This document shows, piece after piece, positions 13,380-23,099 of a DNA stretch of 64,000 nucleotides. The stretch covers positions 19,112,228 through 19,176,227 of the forward strand of contig CM034304.1 in the NCBI GenBank assembly GCA_019925795.1, written 5' to 3'. Position numbers and translations under genes: made by a program. Below the pieces are notes generated by a model. That model had not been told where the DNA came from and ran no database searches. It saw nothing but the letters and a program-made list of their open reading frames with translations. Numbering within the stretch: position 1 is the stretch's first letter; the number at the start of each line of letters is the position of its first letter. This DNA comes from Dendrobium chrysotoxum (Eukaryota; Streptophyta; Magnoliopsida; Asparagales; Orchidaceae).

Positions 13380-16300
13380 AAACAAATAACTATATAATCA
13401 TGCATAGTTGCCTAATATAATCCTTTTTAAATCAACCACCCAAATATGGAAGGAGATCGACATGATCCAGGTGAGCCTCCCACAAATCCTCATGCTGGCC
13501 ATAGCATCAAGGGCCAAAGGATTGCTAGGATTTAACAAGGAGATCAACGTGATCCAGGTGAGCCTCCCGCAAATCATCATGTTGGCCGTGAGATTAAGGG
13601 CCAATCGACAGCTAGGATTTAATAATATTAAGCAAACAATCAACCTGCATAAGTAGAAGTAAGAGTAACACACATGATGTCCAACAAGCTTGGTGTGATT
13701 ATATGGATCCTATGTTCACCCTATTAGCCCATGTGTTTCATATGTGGATCACTATTGATTTAATGATTACAAACTTTATGTGGAGTGTCATTTAATGTGA
13801 TTTGCTAAGTGCTTCTACATAAAACATTTAAGATAAAAAGACCCGAGCTTTGCCAAAAGTCTAGGCTGTGTAGTTTCATTCCAATATTGATTGAGTTTAT
13901 ATTTAAATAGAATGTCAAGAATTGATGAATGCAAAAGCTAAAATATGCAAAAATAATCTTATTTATAAATTTAACAAAAATATGCTAACGTGTTGCTTAT
14001 TAATATGTACAACAAAAACAAATAGTGAAAATATATATACTTGTACATGTTAAATACAAAAGTATTTTGTAAAACCAACATTTTCAAACACCATCACATG
14101 GTATTGTGCCACCCAATCAAATAATATAATTTGAGTATTGAACTAATTTTTTGAACTTGTTAATATTTTGGTTTATAGTAGATTAAACTAAACGATAAAA
14201 TCATACAGTACGATCTATATCATACAATATGATGATGATCAAATAATATGATCATAAATTTGATCTAGTCATTAAACTAGTCGTTGCAACATAATTAATG
14301 ATTTACATGTTTATGAATATTATTGTAATATACTAATTGTATGGTACAATCTTCTCTAATCCAATTAATTTTGAGAGCTGATCACATCATATGATCCAAT
14401 TGTATCGTATGATCCAATTGTTAATATGATAAAATCGAATAATGATTCTTATGGCTTTTATTTATCTTATGGGCATATTCTAATGGTTAATAAGGTTAAG
14501 ATTAATAGCTATATGCTAGCATTGGACATTTCACAGTGCTTAAGCTTATTTATACTCAATGAAATACATTGATTAAAAGACTAATGATTACTGCGCTCAT
14601 AAGCCTAACTTTTTAGGTCATTTGAAGAGAAAATTAAAGAAAAAGCTAAGTGTTTATCATCATAAAGGTCTCCTCGGCTCTTGTGTTCATCGTCATAAAT
14701 CAAATTTTCAAAATACCGAGCACCTCAATGCCACAGAGGACAAATGATGGACTTTCCTGCATGTAGCTTCGGGATGTCATTACATGTTAGGAGGCATGCA
14801 CATGATGTGCTAAATAAGAGAACTAGCAAAACACAAAGAACGGGATGATGTGGCCCCACACTTTGCAAAAATATCATATTCATACCACAACAAATATGAA
14901 AGGGTAAAAACTCCAAATAGTTTGTGGAATTTTCTATAACACACTGAAGTAAAGTCCAAAACAATAACCTATTAAATTTGCATCCTAGTGATCACTAATC
15001 ATACTTGAGGAATCAGAAAACACACACACAAATTAGCTATGCATGCCGAGGAATTAAGATACCAAGAAAAAAAGTTCAACCATTTTGCATCCATTAAATG
15101 CAGAGCATGTTGCACGCTAGTTGAAGCTAACAAAATAGGATGATGCAAGCAGAAGTTAATGCAGGAAGAAAAGCCTTCATGCATGGCAGATAATATATCG
15201 TTGAATCTATAATTCACAGCTAAGAGTACAAAACTGATGCGCCAAGCCATTGGAAAAAATGTATAGCGCAATTACCTTCCAGCATTTGTCAAGGTAAGGT
15301 CCTTGAATAATTGAAGTTCAGTCGAGTACATTTCCATCAACAGGCGTTGTCTTTGAGACCCACTTGCCAAATGATACGCATGCTCAACAACTACAAAGAT
15401 AAAAACAAGAATTTAGCAGATGCAATAATAGTTAGCTATTGTAACTCCACAAATTAAAGAAAATTGGAAGATCAGACACAATGTTGACCAAGTAATAGGT
15501 TTTTCCTGCCGCCATCATAATCAGTTAGAGAGAAAAAATAAACAGCAAAAAAAAAAAAATACTAGACGTGATTTTTTTATTTCCAATAAATAATGTGTAA
15601 TGTCTGCACTAGAAGAGTACGCCACAGCCTAAAAATAATGGTAGCAATAGCAACACAAAATTTGAAGGAAGAGTTAAAGAACTTATGAGGATGAATTTTC
15701 ATATCTTTTGAAAATAGCACGTCTTTTGTAGCAGCGAAGACATTGAACTCAACCTCAAAAATGAGCACCAGCAAGAAACTCCACTAGCTCAAAACATACA
15801 AGGATTACAATTAAATAAGATGATTCGAGTCAAGATGGATGGCTAGTAGCCAAGTACTGTTTTTAGACTTATAGTCCAATACTGACTAATAGCAACCCAC
15901 TTTAAAACGTAGTTTTAAAGATTTGCTACCTATCAGTAGTTTAATAGATGGGAATTGGAATCACAATGAATACCACAGAGAACTTATTAGAGAAATTATT
16001 GATTACATGAGCCTCAATGTCCATCATACATATTATGATTAGCTCATTAGTGATTTCATCAGGTATTATTAAATGGTTTGCTAGGTGTTCCTTTTAGGTT
16101 TTTTCATCAAGAAATGTCCACTAAGCAAGTTTGTAGTACTTGCAATTTAATAGCAAGCTTAAGATGATGAATTCAATGCATTCAATGACACAGCGTGAAG
16201 ATCCAAAGTTCATTAGTCGAGTGTGTCAATTGAGGTGCTATTCAATGTAAATTTAGTAAGTAGAATTCAACCTAGAACTCAAGGATAATAAACAAAAGAT

Positions 16301-19300
16301 AAAATAAATCTGATTTTAACTATATATACTAAACACATTTTTCAATAATAAAAAAATATATATATATAATAATTTTTTTGGCTTAAGTTTGTATTTATTT
16401 GATTTATTTTAAATTAAATTATCATGTGAAAATTGCATTATTAGTGATACAGCTTGTTATTATGTACTTAAATTGCTCATTATTATGCTCTTATCACTTA
16501 TGTCTTTGCCAAATTTAATTGATTTTAAATTTCCTAATTATTTCATTAAATTTGCTAAATAGGATTATATATATATACTGTGTGTATGCGTGCGCGTTAT
16601 ATTTTTAGCAGAAAGGAGAAAAAGTAGATTTATGATTGTACATACAAAATCATTTTGAGAAATTTTTTTATGAAGAAATCAAAAGAGTTCATCGTGTGCA
16701 AATCCTTTAGAAGCCATAATTTGGGTGATAGCCTAGCCGGTCTCTCAATCTTTAGTTAATATTTATTGAGTTTCAATCGAGTGTAAAAATCTTGTAGCTT
16801 CATATAGTTCAATAATTGCCTTACTCACCACCAAAGCTTTATGGAACTTGGAAGGTATAAACTTTGTAATCCATAATTTCAGATTTGTTTAGTCCATAAA
16901 GAAGATTAGTGTTGTGGTTGTGGTAGCCAAGTGTAGGAGAACACAAAGTGTAGACCATTGTGTCATTAAGGAGAAAGTTTCTCAAGTATAAAAAGGGAGT
17001 TGGTGGAATCTTAAGCAAATAGGGTGCTTAGGCATGGATATTGGCTAATTAGATACCAGACAACATAAATAACCCATCGACTTCACTCTCAAAATAAATT
17101 TAAATTCTTGCTTAGTTGAATGTAAAGTGATGATTTGATGCTCACATTCTTATACGTAAGTTTTTCAATAGAACTCATTCCTTGTGCTTTATGTTTTCTT
17201 ACTCACAATTTGCATTATTTAATATTATAATCATCTTTACTATAAGAATATTATATGATTACGTCTCATATTGCCTGGTGTTTGATGAATTAAGAGATTC
17301 ATTAGCATGCGTGGTTGAATAAATTCAATACATTGAACGCACTTGTTTTGTTGCTCATTCATATGTCCTAACATTTGATTCAATAACATAAGACACTTAT
17401 TTGGTTACACTTGTAGGTGAATTACATAAGTTTACAAATTTGGTTTCTAAAACCATTAAGTGTGCTATCACTTCTATTAAGTTAACACTAGAACACTTGT
17501 TAGATTTTAGAAGTTTGTTACAAGTTGTGCGCATTAAACCCTATTTTCATTATTGGCTTTGAATTTGAATATTCATAGGTTATTCCCTATTTCTTCAATA
17601 CATTGGGACCTATCTGAATCATTGCATGAAGCCAAAAAAAGAAAGGTCAAATGAAATGAATTCAATTTCTACCCCACCTTTAGATGTAGGAGAGGTTCAA
17701 ATAGAACAATCACCATATCCATAACTATTAGTAGCATTGATTCTATTATATTTTATTAGTTTTTATTATTATCTTTATGTTGGTTTTCATTTGAACTCAA
17801 GGAGGATACCATTTGGAATCTAAGAGCATCAATATCAAAAATATATAATGAGCTAGAGATTTTGTCCAAGTAAGATCCACAAAGCCACATCACCCAAGTA
17901 GGGTCTATAGTTTCTCATCACAATTACCATCTCATCTTGTAAAGCCATTAAAGTCCAAGTCAAAGCAAATATGGACAGCCATCTTTTAAAATAGAGGGTT
18001 GCTCCATCTTCTATCAACTTCATTCAATCAAATTAAAGACCTTTAAATTTTCAAGATAGTTAAGTTATAAAGTTTTAAAAAAAACTCACGATGTATTTAT
18101 TATAATTTGACGATCCTTTGAATTCTTTGTCTTCTCCTTATGTGTAATATTTATAAATACCATGAAATCTATAAGAAAATGATATTGAGATTGAAGTAGA
18201 AATTTTTTCGAGAAATCTTTGTCTTTCTCCTTAGCGAATACTTGATGGCTAACCACTTATCCTTAATTTGGTGGTTTTGGAGATCCCTCTTTAGTGAGAG
18301 ATTTTCCTTATATGTCTTGACCACCCTTTGATCTTCCACCTCCCAAAATCTACAAGCCCTACAATCACTCATAATACATTCCCCTACATCTCTTAAAATC
18401 AAATAAAAATAATCACCACCAAACACTCAACCCTAACACTTGCAACTGCAAGTTTTAAAGCCTTTAGTTAGCAACTTCCTAACCACTAGTATGTAGCTAG
18501 ACTTATAAATGTAGCCCATAAATTCCTATTAATGTTGGCTTGCCTGAAAATTCATGCTTTGGTAAAAGCATGCAAATGCAAAAACAAACTATGGAGCAAA
18601 ACATACAGGCCATCTCTAATACACCGCTGTCAAGAATGCCTATGTACTAAAACTAATGTGGGCAAAGTGCTGTTTGGAATTCCCAAAATGCTGCTTTAGG
18701 AGGAGAGAGAGAGATGTGATGAATTTTTGGAATATAAAAACCTGCGAGTTTGTAATAGCTTGCGAGCTATTGTCTCCTTTCCCAACAAACAACAAACAAC
18801 AAACAACATCAAGCCTTTATCCCACTACGTGGGGTCGGCTACATGAATCCTTTTTCTCCATTGTGTCCTGTTAAAAGTCAAATTCTCGTTTAAATCTAAT
18901 AAAGTAAGATCATTTCTAATATTTTCTAACCAAGACTTTTTAGGTCTACCTCTACCTTTCTTAACATAAGTCAAATCTAATACCTCTACTTTCCTAACCG
19001 GGTCATCGGGAGGCCGCCGTTTTATGTGACCAAACCATCTAAGGCGACTCTCTCTAATCTTATCTTCCACTGGAGCTACTCCAATCTTTTCACGTATATG
19101 CTCATTTCGTATCCTATTGTCTCCTTTCCCTTTCTCTTAAAATTCATCTTGGACTTCTAACCTCTTCTTCTCTATCCATGGTTCTCGCCTCACTTGTATC
19201 CTTATTCTCAAAATTATTAATATAAGTTTTATGGTTTATGTGTGTCATGTTTATGTTTTAAGGAAGACTTTTAGTTAGCAATCCTTTTGTTTGTGTTTTT

Positions 19301-22300
19301 TGGTTGCATTATTTAGGTATCAGAGCAAAGGTTGTCGTTCTAGTCTTCCCTTCTATTTAAAAATTAAGAAAAAAAAGTCAAAAAAGTCAACAAGCCAAAG
19401 TTCACTTCAAAAGGAAGATATGTCATCAGAAATAATGTTCGGAACATCAACGAAGCACTGTCATTCAACCTAAGTTTGTAACGTCATTATCCTGATATTT
19501 TCCAATGCGTACCAAGGCATTTTTATCAGGAGATGAGATTTCTCCATCAGGGGAGAATTGATGTGGGCAAAGTGCTGTTTGGAATTCCCAAAATGCTGTT
19601 TTAGAAGGAGAGAGAGAGATGTGATGAATTTTTAGAATGTAAAAACCTGCGGATTTGTAATAGCTTGTGAGCTATTGTCTCATTTCCCCTTCTCTTAAAA
19701 TTCGTCTTGGACTCTAACCTCTTCTTCTCTATCCATGGTTCCCGTCTCACTTGTATCCTTCTTCTCAAAATTATTAATATAAATTTTATGGTTTATGTGT
19801 GTCATGTTTATGTTTTAAAGAAAATGTTTAGTTAGCAATCCTAAAAAAGTTGTGTGTTTTTTGGATGCATCAAAAACTCAATCATCAAGATTGACTCATG
19901 CTAAAGTGCAAGCGATCAAGGAGCGTTCAATACTATATACAGTCACAAGTAATGCATTCAAGCTATGAGTTTCAGGATTTGCAGAAGGCTCCTAAAAATG
20001 AAATTCTTTCCAAGCTTTATAAATGATGAAATACTCAAAATTCAAGTTTTCAAAAGAAGTTTCTAAGATCTCCTATAGACTTTTTAAGGTATTGGGGCTT
20101 CATGTTCATTATTTGAATGTGAGCACAACTAGAGCACATATAATCAAGTTCATACAAAAAAAGTAGAAATCCTCTAACAACCTTATGGATGAATTATTTA
20201 ATGTGCATCATGTACAACAAGAGAAAAAATATACATATTTAAAAAAAGGTGGAAGAATAACAAGGATCCCTTACTATGTCATGATACACCATCAAATGGT
20301 GAATGATTTTCGGATGATGATAAGGAGGTCACACCATCTAACTTGCAACAACGATATATAAATGCTAATTTTTTGTGATGATCAGGGTATGAACACGAGA
20401 AGTACATCTAACACAAACCAACAATAACAAGAAATAAAAAGAAACAATATTTATAGAAATTGAAGTATTTGAAGTTGTCATAAACTTTAATTAAAATTCT
20501 CAATTTATTTTTTTATTATCATTGATTAGGAAAAGGTATATGGCTGAGATTAAAGAAGAGGAAGATTAGGAAAACTTAGACTCCATTGAAGATGAGGTAA
20601 GGGATAAAATTATTTATTATGATGACAACTCCAATGAAGGCCCCTGAGTGATAAGAGTGTTGAGGATTTTTTATTACTTGTTATATTCTTCATTGGATCA
20701 TTGGATATTGCCATTTTAAACATAAGTGAGAGGAAGAAAATTATTGTGCTAAATTTATTTGAAGTTTTGCTTTGATATGATGTATTATGTTATTTTTTAT
20801 TTGATATATTGTATTACTTTGATCAATTGATTTTTAGATCACGCTTCTACTTTGCACAATTTATAACTCTAGATAATTTGCGGTTTGTGCAATTTTTTAC
20901 TTGATATATATGCAGATTGTCACTTCTTACTATGTTAGAATGTTAATGTGTCATTTTTAATAAGTTAATAGGTTATTATACTAACATATTACTTATTACC
21001 TTAATTTTGACTTTATGCAATTTTTTTAATTGTGGGCTTACACCTCAAAACATCTTGAGGGTTACGCCTCGCCTCACGAATGAAAAATGTCTTAACACTC
21101 AATCGTGCAATTTTAAACCTTGGGTCAGAAGAACCTAAGATTAGATTGTTTGTAGGCCATAAAAACATATGGCTTATTTCATGCATAAGCACACAATCAT
21201 AAAAATATGTATGCATCTAAACTTTGTTCATACACGCTCAGAGCACATTTTCATTTCAAGTCTATATTCCACAGTCACAAGCAGTTACAAGAGTACAAAA
21301 GTTTTAAATATACATACCAGCTGATCCAACAGTATGTCGAATTAGGAAGCTAACATGCCCATGGAGAGAGGAGATAAATCCTTCCAATTGTTTCTTGCTT
21401 GCTGTAAAATAGCGCAACAAAAACAAAATCACATGATTTTGTAATAAAAATGAAGGACTCAAACCTATCAAGGAAAAAAAAGTTAGGAAAATAAAATCAT
21501 AGAGCTTGGCTCATACCAGCATCCAAGAGTTTCTTTACAAGATGAACTGCATACTTCTTACGTGAAAGAGTTAGAAGATGTGGCCGAAGTTCTTCAAAAA
21601 CAACATTTCTTTCCTCTTGAGACCCGTATTTAATACAAGTCTAATTGAAGGGGGGGATAAATCAATGCAGACAATTTTGTTACTTACCTTGTAAGATAAC
21701 ATTAAGCCATAAAACAACATCTATTTTACACATTTCCAAACCAAATCAGTTCGAACTAGAATCAAACTTACAAAAAACGCTAAAAATAACAAAGTCTCAC
21801 TTGAAGCACACGAGCAGAGACATGGGAACTGGCAACTTCCAAAAGCTTTCCATACATCTTCTGCAGGGCTTCACTAACCAACCTAAAGCAAGATAACTAT
21901 TAATAGAGAAATTTGAGGTAAGAATGAATCAAAGAACCTACTTTGATCGCTCTACTTTTCCAATGCTATAGCATCTCATCTTTTCCCATAGTGAAGCTAG
22001 TTCCTGTACAACATAAATAAGGGGAAAAAAAACCTTTTAACATATCTTAAAAGTTCGAAATTAACATTGAACATAAACTTTTTTATCAACATTCCACCGA
22101 TGTCAAGTCATGGACTGGCCAATAAATAATCTTCAAGGACTATTTGAAAGTTTGAAACAAACAGTAAACATGAACAACTTTCTTCAACCCATTATCTATA
22201 TAGCATGGTTACTCGTTAGCAGATAGAAAATGCATTTATTGATAACTACAAGTATGAAACAATAAAGAGAAGATTGTCAAAAGAAAGGAAATGCATATGC

Positions 22301-23037
22301 TAGAAGAAATACCATCTAATCATCATGTTTCCAAACAGCATGAATGATCTAAATAAACCAAAAATTTTAAATAATAAATTTGTCTACTCAATCGTACTTT
22401 TTCCAGGATGTAGTTTGGCTTTCTCTTTATCTTTCTTGCTTCCGCTTTTTCCTGCATGTAATCCGTCAATTTTCAAGTGAAACTCACTTCGCCATTCAGA
22501 AGTTGAAAAAATCGGTCCTTAAGCAGAGACGAGGCATTTAAATAAAAAATTCATCTCTTTCAAACAAAAAGGTATATAAATAGGACAAATGAAAAGATTG
22601 ATCAAGATCAAAAACAATACCTTGGCTGCCAAGCGACGCTCTTTTGGAGTCTTGGCTTCCTTCTTCACAGGAACTGCGACGTCCTGGTCAGTGGGTTTCA
22701 AGTGTTTCGCTCTCACAATCTTATTGAAAGGCATCGCCCCTGCGGATTTTGATTGTTTAAGGAACCTAGGCTTCTCTCCTTCCTTCGCCGTGGCGGGACC
22801 CCGCTTCCTTTTCTTCGAACTTCCGAGGTCTCCTGCGGAATCCATGATTGCACCCAGGGCAGACCCAGGTTTCACAGATTGGTTGGTCTTCAAAGGCCTC
22901 GCTTTCACCTTCTTCTTGAAATGTTTCTGCTCTGTTAACTTTGTTTGTTCGGAGAACCTGCGCTTCGCACCTCCCTTGGCCGCCGAGGACTCCCGCATCC
23001 TTTTCTTCGAATCACCGAGCTTGCCCACCGCCGCCAT
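1734..23037 (-). CDS. PUM24: PUM24/PUF6-type Pumilio-repeat nucleolar protein gene (3' end beyond window)
   Basis: Fifteen exons (listed separately) join in one frame of 608 codons; every boundary is GT-AG except one GC-AG. The product matches the plant APUM24 family, homologous to yeast Puf6 and human PUM3: an N-terminal Lys/Ser-rich region (residues 1-157), then the Puf-A type helical repeats (about 158-520) with hallmarks such as NGRRPLLLLLHP, then an acidic linker and the C-terminal part GGKKEALVRRKELLVESGLA. Family members are nucleolar RNA-binding proteins needed for pre-rRNA (ITS2) processing and 60S assembly; this role comes from the family, not the sequence. Start choice: the ATG at 23037 (MAAVGK) is the first in frame; an upstream GTG is ignored. 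The usual last roughly 80-100 residues are not found and should lie left of position 1. Introns 6, 7 and 10 are inflated by transposons, but the reading frame is intact, so the gene looks functional. Confidence 0.93.
1809..3145 (-). other. PUM24 intron 14
   Basis: 1337-bp GT-AG intron. I see no repeat or coding remnant inside it. Confidence 0.7.
3146..3331 (-). CDS. PUM24: PUM24 exon 14 (residues 522-583)
   Basis: Acceptor ATTAG, donor GTGAGA. Encodes an acidic, poorly conserved linker (DEKEEGATEAGPEK...) followed by the conserved GGKKEALVRRKELLVESGLA-E. Confidence 0.88.
3415..3522 (-). CDS. PUM24: PUM24 exon 13 (residues 486-521), GC donor
   Basis: Acceptor ACCAG. Encodes NGRRPLLLLLHPQCHRYFTP then DDLACLNSTVPSLCTQ. 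The family homology ends exactly at ACAG|GCAATT, so the donor is GC instead of GT; reading through reaches TAA seven codons later. With the GC donor the frame passes cleanly into exon 14. Confidence 0.85.
3616..3666 (-). CDS. PUM24: PUM24 exon 12 (residues 469-485)
   Basis: Acceptor TTCAG, donor GTGTGA. Encodes IIIRELQSMLKELVLDK; it continues directly into NGRRPLL of exon 13. Confidence 0.9.
3734..3784 (-). CDS. PUM24: PUM24 exon 11 (residues 452-468)
   Basis: Acceptor AACAG, donor GTCAGT. Encodes LLSCILSVVDDTKLVTK; the VDDTKLV(T)K block is a family signature. Confidence 0.9.
4119..4189 (-). mobile_element. 71-bp RTE-type LINE tail with 17-bp target duplication
   Basis: The piece carries the conserved 3' end of plant RTE LINEs (coding-end stretch TAGCCGACCCCACGTAGTGG and an AAC/GTT-type tail). 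TTAATTCAGGCGTTTTT flanks it at 4102-4118 and 4190-4206. It is an extreme 5' truncation in intron 10 of PUM24. Confidence 0.85.
4260..4935 (+). pseudogene. decayed L1-type LINE, RT end and RNase H remnant
   Basis: Frames at 4268-4646 read like the C-terminal part of plant L1 reverse transcriptases (LIPVCILWFLCGNRNDSKHK, then RITRLLDGGNLKLVGEAQ). Later stretches hold RNase H-like debris (EGLFC, FGITHLWIQA-like) in shifted frames. Stops and shifts make it a fossil. It lies antisense within intron 10 of PUM24. Confidence 0.6.
5226..5271. repeat. (TA)n microsatellite
   Basis: Uninterrupted TA dinucleotide run of about 46 bp in intron 10. Confidence 0.95.
5729..6030. repeat. 151-bp tandem duplication
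   Basis: Two copies start near 5729 and 5880, sharing TTAAGCCTAAATAAAG, AATTCAATGCCTAACCTAGC and ATCCATTTTTTATCT at a constant 151-bp offset, with scattered substitutions. Non-coding, in intron 10. Confidence 0.85.
6031..6714 (-). other. PUM24 intron 10, 5' part
   Basis: AT-rich intron sequence next to exon 10; nothing recognised. Confidence 0.6.
6715..6786 (-). CDS. PUM24: PUM24 exon 10 (residues 428-451)
   Basis: Acceptor AACAG, donor GTGAGT. Encodes DRKKIVKGIKDHIRKLALDQ then HGSL, matching the repeat that follows KHGSAK in the family. A 2930-bp intron with LINE debris follows. Confidence 0.9.
7018..7209 (-). CDS. PUM24: PUM24 exon 9 (residues 364-427)
   Basis: Acceptor TTAAG, donor GTAAGT. 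Begins SSAADVIQQLLP and ends MMHTRDGLKVGILCIKHGTA-K. Between them is a Ser/Lys/Arg-rich insert (about residues 379-405, ending KRKNKRRKTR) that lies where Arabidopsis APUM24, as I recall it, has only a few residues. No internal splice pair was obvious that would remove it. Confidence 0.9.
7304..7454 (-). CDS. PUM24: PUM24 exon 8 (residues 313-363)
   Basis: Acceptor ATCAG, donor GTAATT after AGG. Encodes LADLISKLKLQKSSVLQHMT and IIQPLLEKGIVDYSIIHATL, then VEYFTIADR: the most family-specific block of the protein. Confidence 0.94.
7836..8667. mobile_element. non-autonomous MULE-like DNA transposon, 9-bp target duplication
   Basis: AGATACAAC is repeated at 7827-7835 and 8668-8676. The ends are inverted: left TATGACGCACAGACA against right-end complement TATGATGCACCGACA. 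No transposase frame is visible in 832 bp. A 9-bp duplication is typical of Mutator-like elements; the superfamily is inferred from that. It lies in intron 7 of PUM24. Confidence 0.75.
8041..8375. repeat. degenerate repeats inside the MULE-like element
   Basis: About a dozen variants of TCGATGTTAAGATGACGTC or ATCAATGTCAAGAT recur at irregular 20-35 bp spacing. Sub-terminal or internal repeats are common in MULEs. Confidence 0.6.
9907..10578 (-). pseudogene. copia reverse transcriptase N-terminal part
   Basis: Encodes MKDEIQAMEKNNTWEMVNLP, then CKWVFFVKYKFDGTLQRYKT and LVAKGYTQTYDIDYQE, the start of the copia RVT_2 domain. The domain continues leftward to about 9200 through several stops, including a LLVYVDDIILTE active-site stretch near 9620. 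Confidence 0.9.
11347..11493 (-). mobile_element. RTE LINE tail inserted in the copia element
   Basis: Same conserved RTE 3' end as at 4119 and 18784 (TAGCCAACCCCACGTAGTTG, AAC-type tail; encodes LENIRNDISLLYLNENLTLN). It splits copia pre-integrase residues (PKF... from ...LFHCEIYELAKHKH). I could not define a clear target duplication. Confidence 0.75.
12349..12597 (-). pseudogene. copia gag fragment
   Basis: Encodes YRVYDFLAELNMEFDQFRVQ then ILDKEEAPSPNETISLSF, the UBN2-type copia gag pattern. It is the longest open piece of a gag broken by stops on both sides (about 13200-12340). Confidence 0.8.
13222..13237 (-). other. copia primer-binding site (initiator tRNA-Met)
   Basis: TGGTATCAGAGCC on the minus strand directly follows the LTR end. 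This is the standard plant copia match to the 3' end of initiator tRNA-Met. Confidence 0.85.
13297..13376. repeat. (TA)n microsatellite in copia LTR
   Basis: About 80 bp of pure TA dinucleotides within the presumed copia LTR. Confidence 0.95.
13452..13620. repeat. 87-bp tandem duplication in copia LTR
   Basis: Two units start at 13452 and 13539 and share GTGATCCAGGTGAGCCTCCC-like, CATG.TGGCC and GGGCCAA...GCTAGGATTT blocks. Likely part of the copia LTR. Confidence 0.85.
13691..15275. other. PUM24 intron 7, unassigned 5' part
   Basis: AT-rich, without recognisable coding remnants. At 14190-14440 there are several palindromic ATCATACAGTACGAT-like words resembling those in the copia LTR at 61.96-63.65 kb, so part of it may be an old LTR fragment. 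Confidence 0.4.
15276..15390 (-). CDS. PUM24: PUM24 exon 7 (residues 275-313)
   Basis: Acceptor TGTAG, donor GTAATT. Encodes VVEHAYHLASGSQRQRLLME then MYSTELQLFKDL, strongly conserved in plant PUM24. The exon is isolated between a 5.9-kb and a 7.8-kb intron. Confidence 0.92.
15391..18656. other. PUM24 intron 6, unassigned part
   Basis: AT-rich, only short open frames, no recognised protein similarity. The style of 16560-17650 (TATAAAAAGGGAG region, then a possible start MNSISTPPLDVGE near 17657) hints at LTR-retrotransposon leader debris, but I could not define repeats. Confidence 0.35.
18657..19869 (+). mobile_element. TRIM (miniature LTR retrotransposon) in PUM24 intron 6
   Basis: Two direct repeats, each starting TGTGGGCAAAGTG and ending TGCA: 18657-19308 (interrupted by a LINE) and 19562-19869 (308 bp). 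A Met-type primer site follows the first at 19316-19326 (GGTATCAGAGC). The interior is only about 250 bp and non-coding, ending in a purine-rich stretch GGGGAGAATTGA before the second LTR. This is the TRIM architecture. Target duplication not resolved. Confidence 0.85.
18784..19113 (-). mobile_element. 5'-truncated RTE LINE inside the TRIM LTR
   Basis: CTATTGTCTCCTTTCCC is duplicated exactly at 18767-18783 and 19114-19130. The insert encodes, in one open frame (19070-18825), the C-terminal end of an RTE reverse transcriptase: RLRWFGHIKRRPPDDPVRKV, then GRGRPKKSWLENIRNDLT and TQWRKRIHVADPT. A GTT-rich tail follows (AAC repeats on the plus strand). Confidence 0.92.
19870..21317. other. PUM24 intron 6, part next to exon 6
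   Basis: AT-rich. Some acidic, lysine-rich coding-like stretches (20230-20650) are broken by stops and not recognised. No repeat structure seen. Confidence 0.4.
21318..21401 (-). CDS. PUM24: PUM24 exon 6 (residues 247-275)
   Basis: Acceptor TACAG, donor GTATGT. Encodes SKKQLEGFISSLHGHVSFLI then RHTVGSA. A 5927-bp intron follows, enlarged by the TRIM/LINE nest. Confidence 0.9.
21517..21640 (-). CDS. PUM24: PUM24 exon 5 (residues 206-247)
   Basis: Acceptor ATTAG, donor GTATGA. Encodes TCIKYGSQEERNVVFEELRP and onward to KKYAVHLVKKLLDA, a recognisable Pumilio-type repeat (Y-A-x-H-x-V-x-K). Confidence 0.92.
21801..21882 (-). CDS. PUM24: PUM24 exon 4 (residues 178-205)
   Basis: Acceptor TTTAG, donor GTGAGA. 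Encodes LVSEALQKMYGKLLEVASSH followed by VSARVLQ, the family pattern at the first Puf-A repeat. Confidence 0.9.
21942..22003 (-). CDS. PUM24: PUM24 exon 3 (residues 158-178)
   Basis: Acceptor TACAG, donor GTAGGT. Encodes ELASLWEKMRCYSIGKVERS, typical of the start of the PUM24 repeat region. The following intron is only 59 bp. Using AA|GTAGGT rather than a longer exon avoids an in-frame TAG and joins cleanly to exon 4. Confidence 0.9.
22398..22451 (-). CDS. PUM24: PUM24 exon 2 (residues 140-157)
   Basis: Acceptor TGCAG, donor GTACGA. Encodes EKAEARKIKRKPNYILEK, the conserved basic segment before the first repeat. Phase 0 on both sides; preceded by a 169-bp intron. Confidence 0.9.
22621..23037 (-). 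CDS. PUM24: PUM24 exon 1 (residues 1-139)
   Basis: ATG start at 23037; donor AAG|GTATTG. Encodes a very basic, low-complexity N-terminus likely used for nucleolar targeting and RNA contact. It contains two diverged copies of a segment of about 54 residues (1-53 and 65-118) sharing GxLGxSKKRxR, RFxxQxK and the end of the unit. The exon ends in KERRLAAK, conserved in the family ahead of the Puf region. Confidence 0.9.
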
Positions 23038-23099
23038 TAGTGTTCCAACCGTAGAGCTCGCCGCTGCTGCTTGCCTCACGCTTTCTCGATTGTTTACCG

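Larger units (their letters stand above)
8831..13690 (-). mobile_element. decayed Ty1/copia LTR retrotransposon in PUM24 intron 7
   Basis: Reading leftward: a 5' LTR (about 13690-13237, likely starting TGTTGGACATCATGTG), a tRNA-Met type primer site, gag (UBN2-like, 12349-12597), protease/pre-integrase (about 11940-11600), integrase (11345-10620), reverse transcriptase (10578-9200) and RNase H (to about 8850). Many stops and shifts. The 3' LTR is reduced to about 20 bp (8831-8850). An RTE LINE tail interrupts it at 11347-11493. The element lies in the same orientation as PUM24. Confidence 0.85.

Noticed and set aside
14725..15271. minus-strand ORFs as extra PUM24 exons
   Set aside because: No match to the family, and exon 7 joins exon 8 in frame without them.
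23079..23079. upstream GTG start of PUM24 giving 14 more residues
   Set aside because: GTG is not a usual plant start; the first ATG in frame is at 23037.
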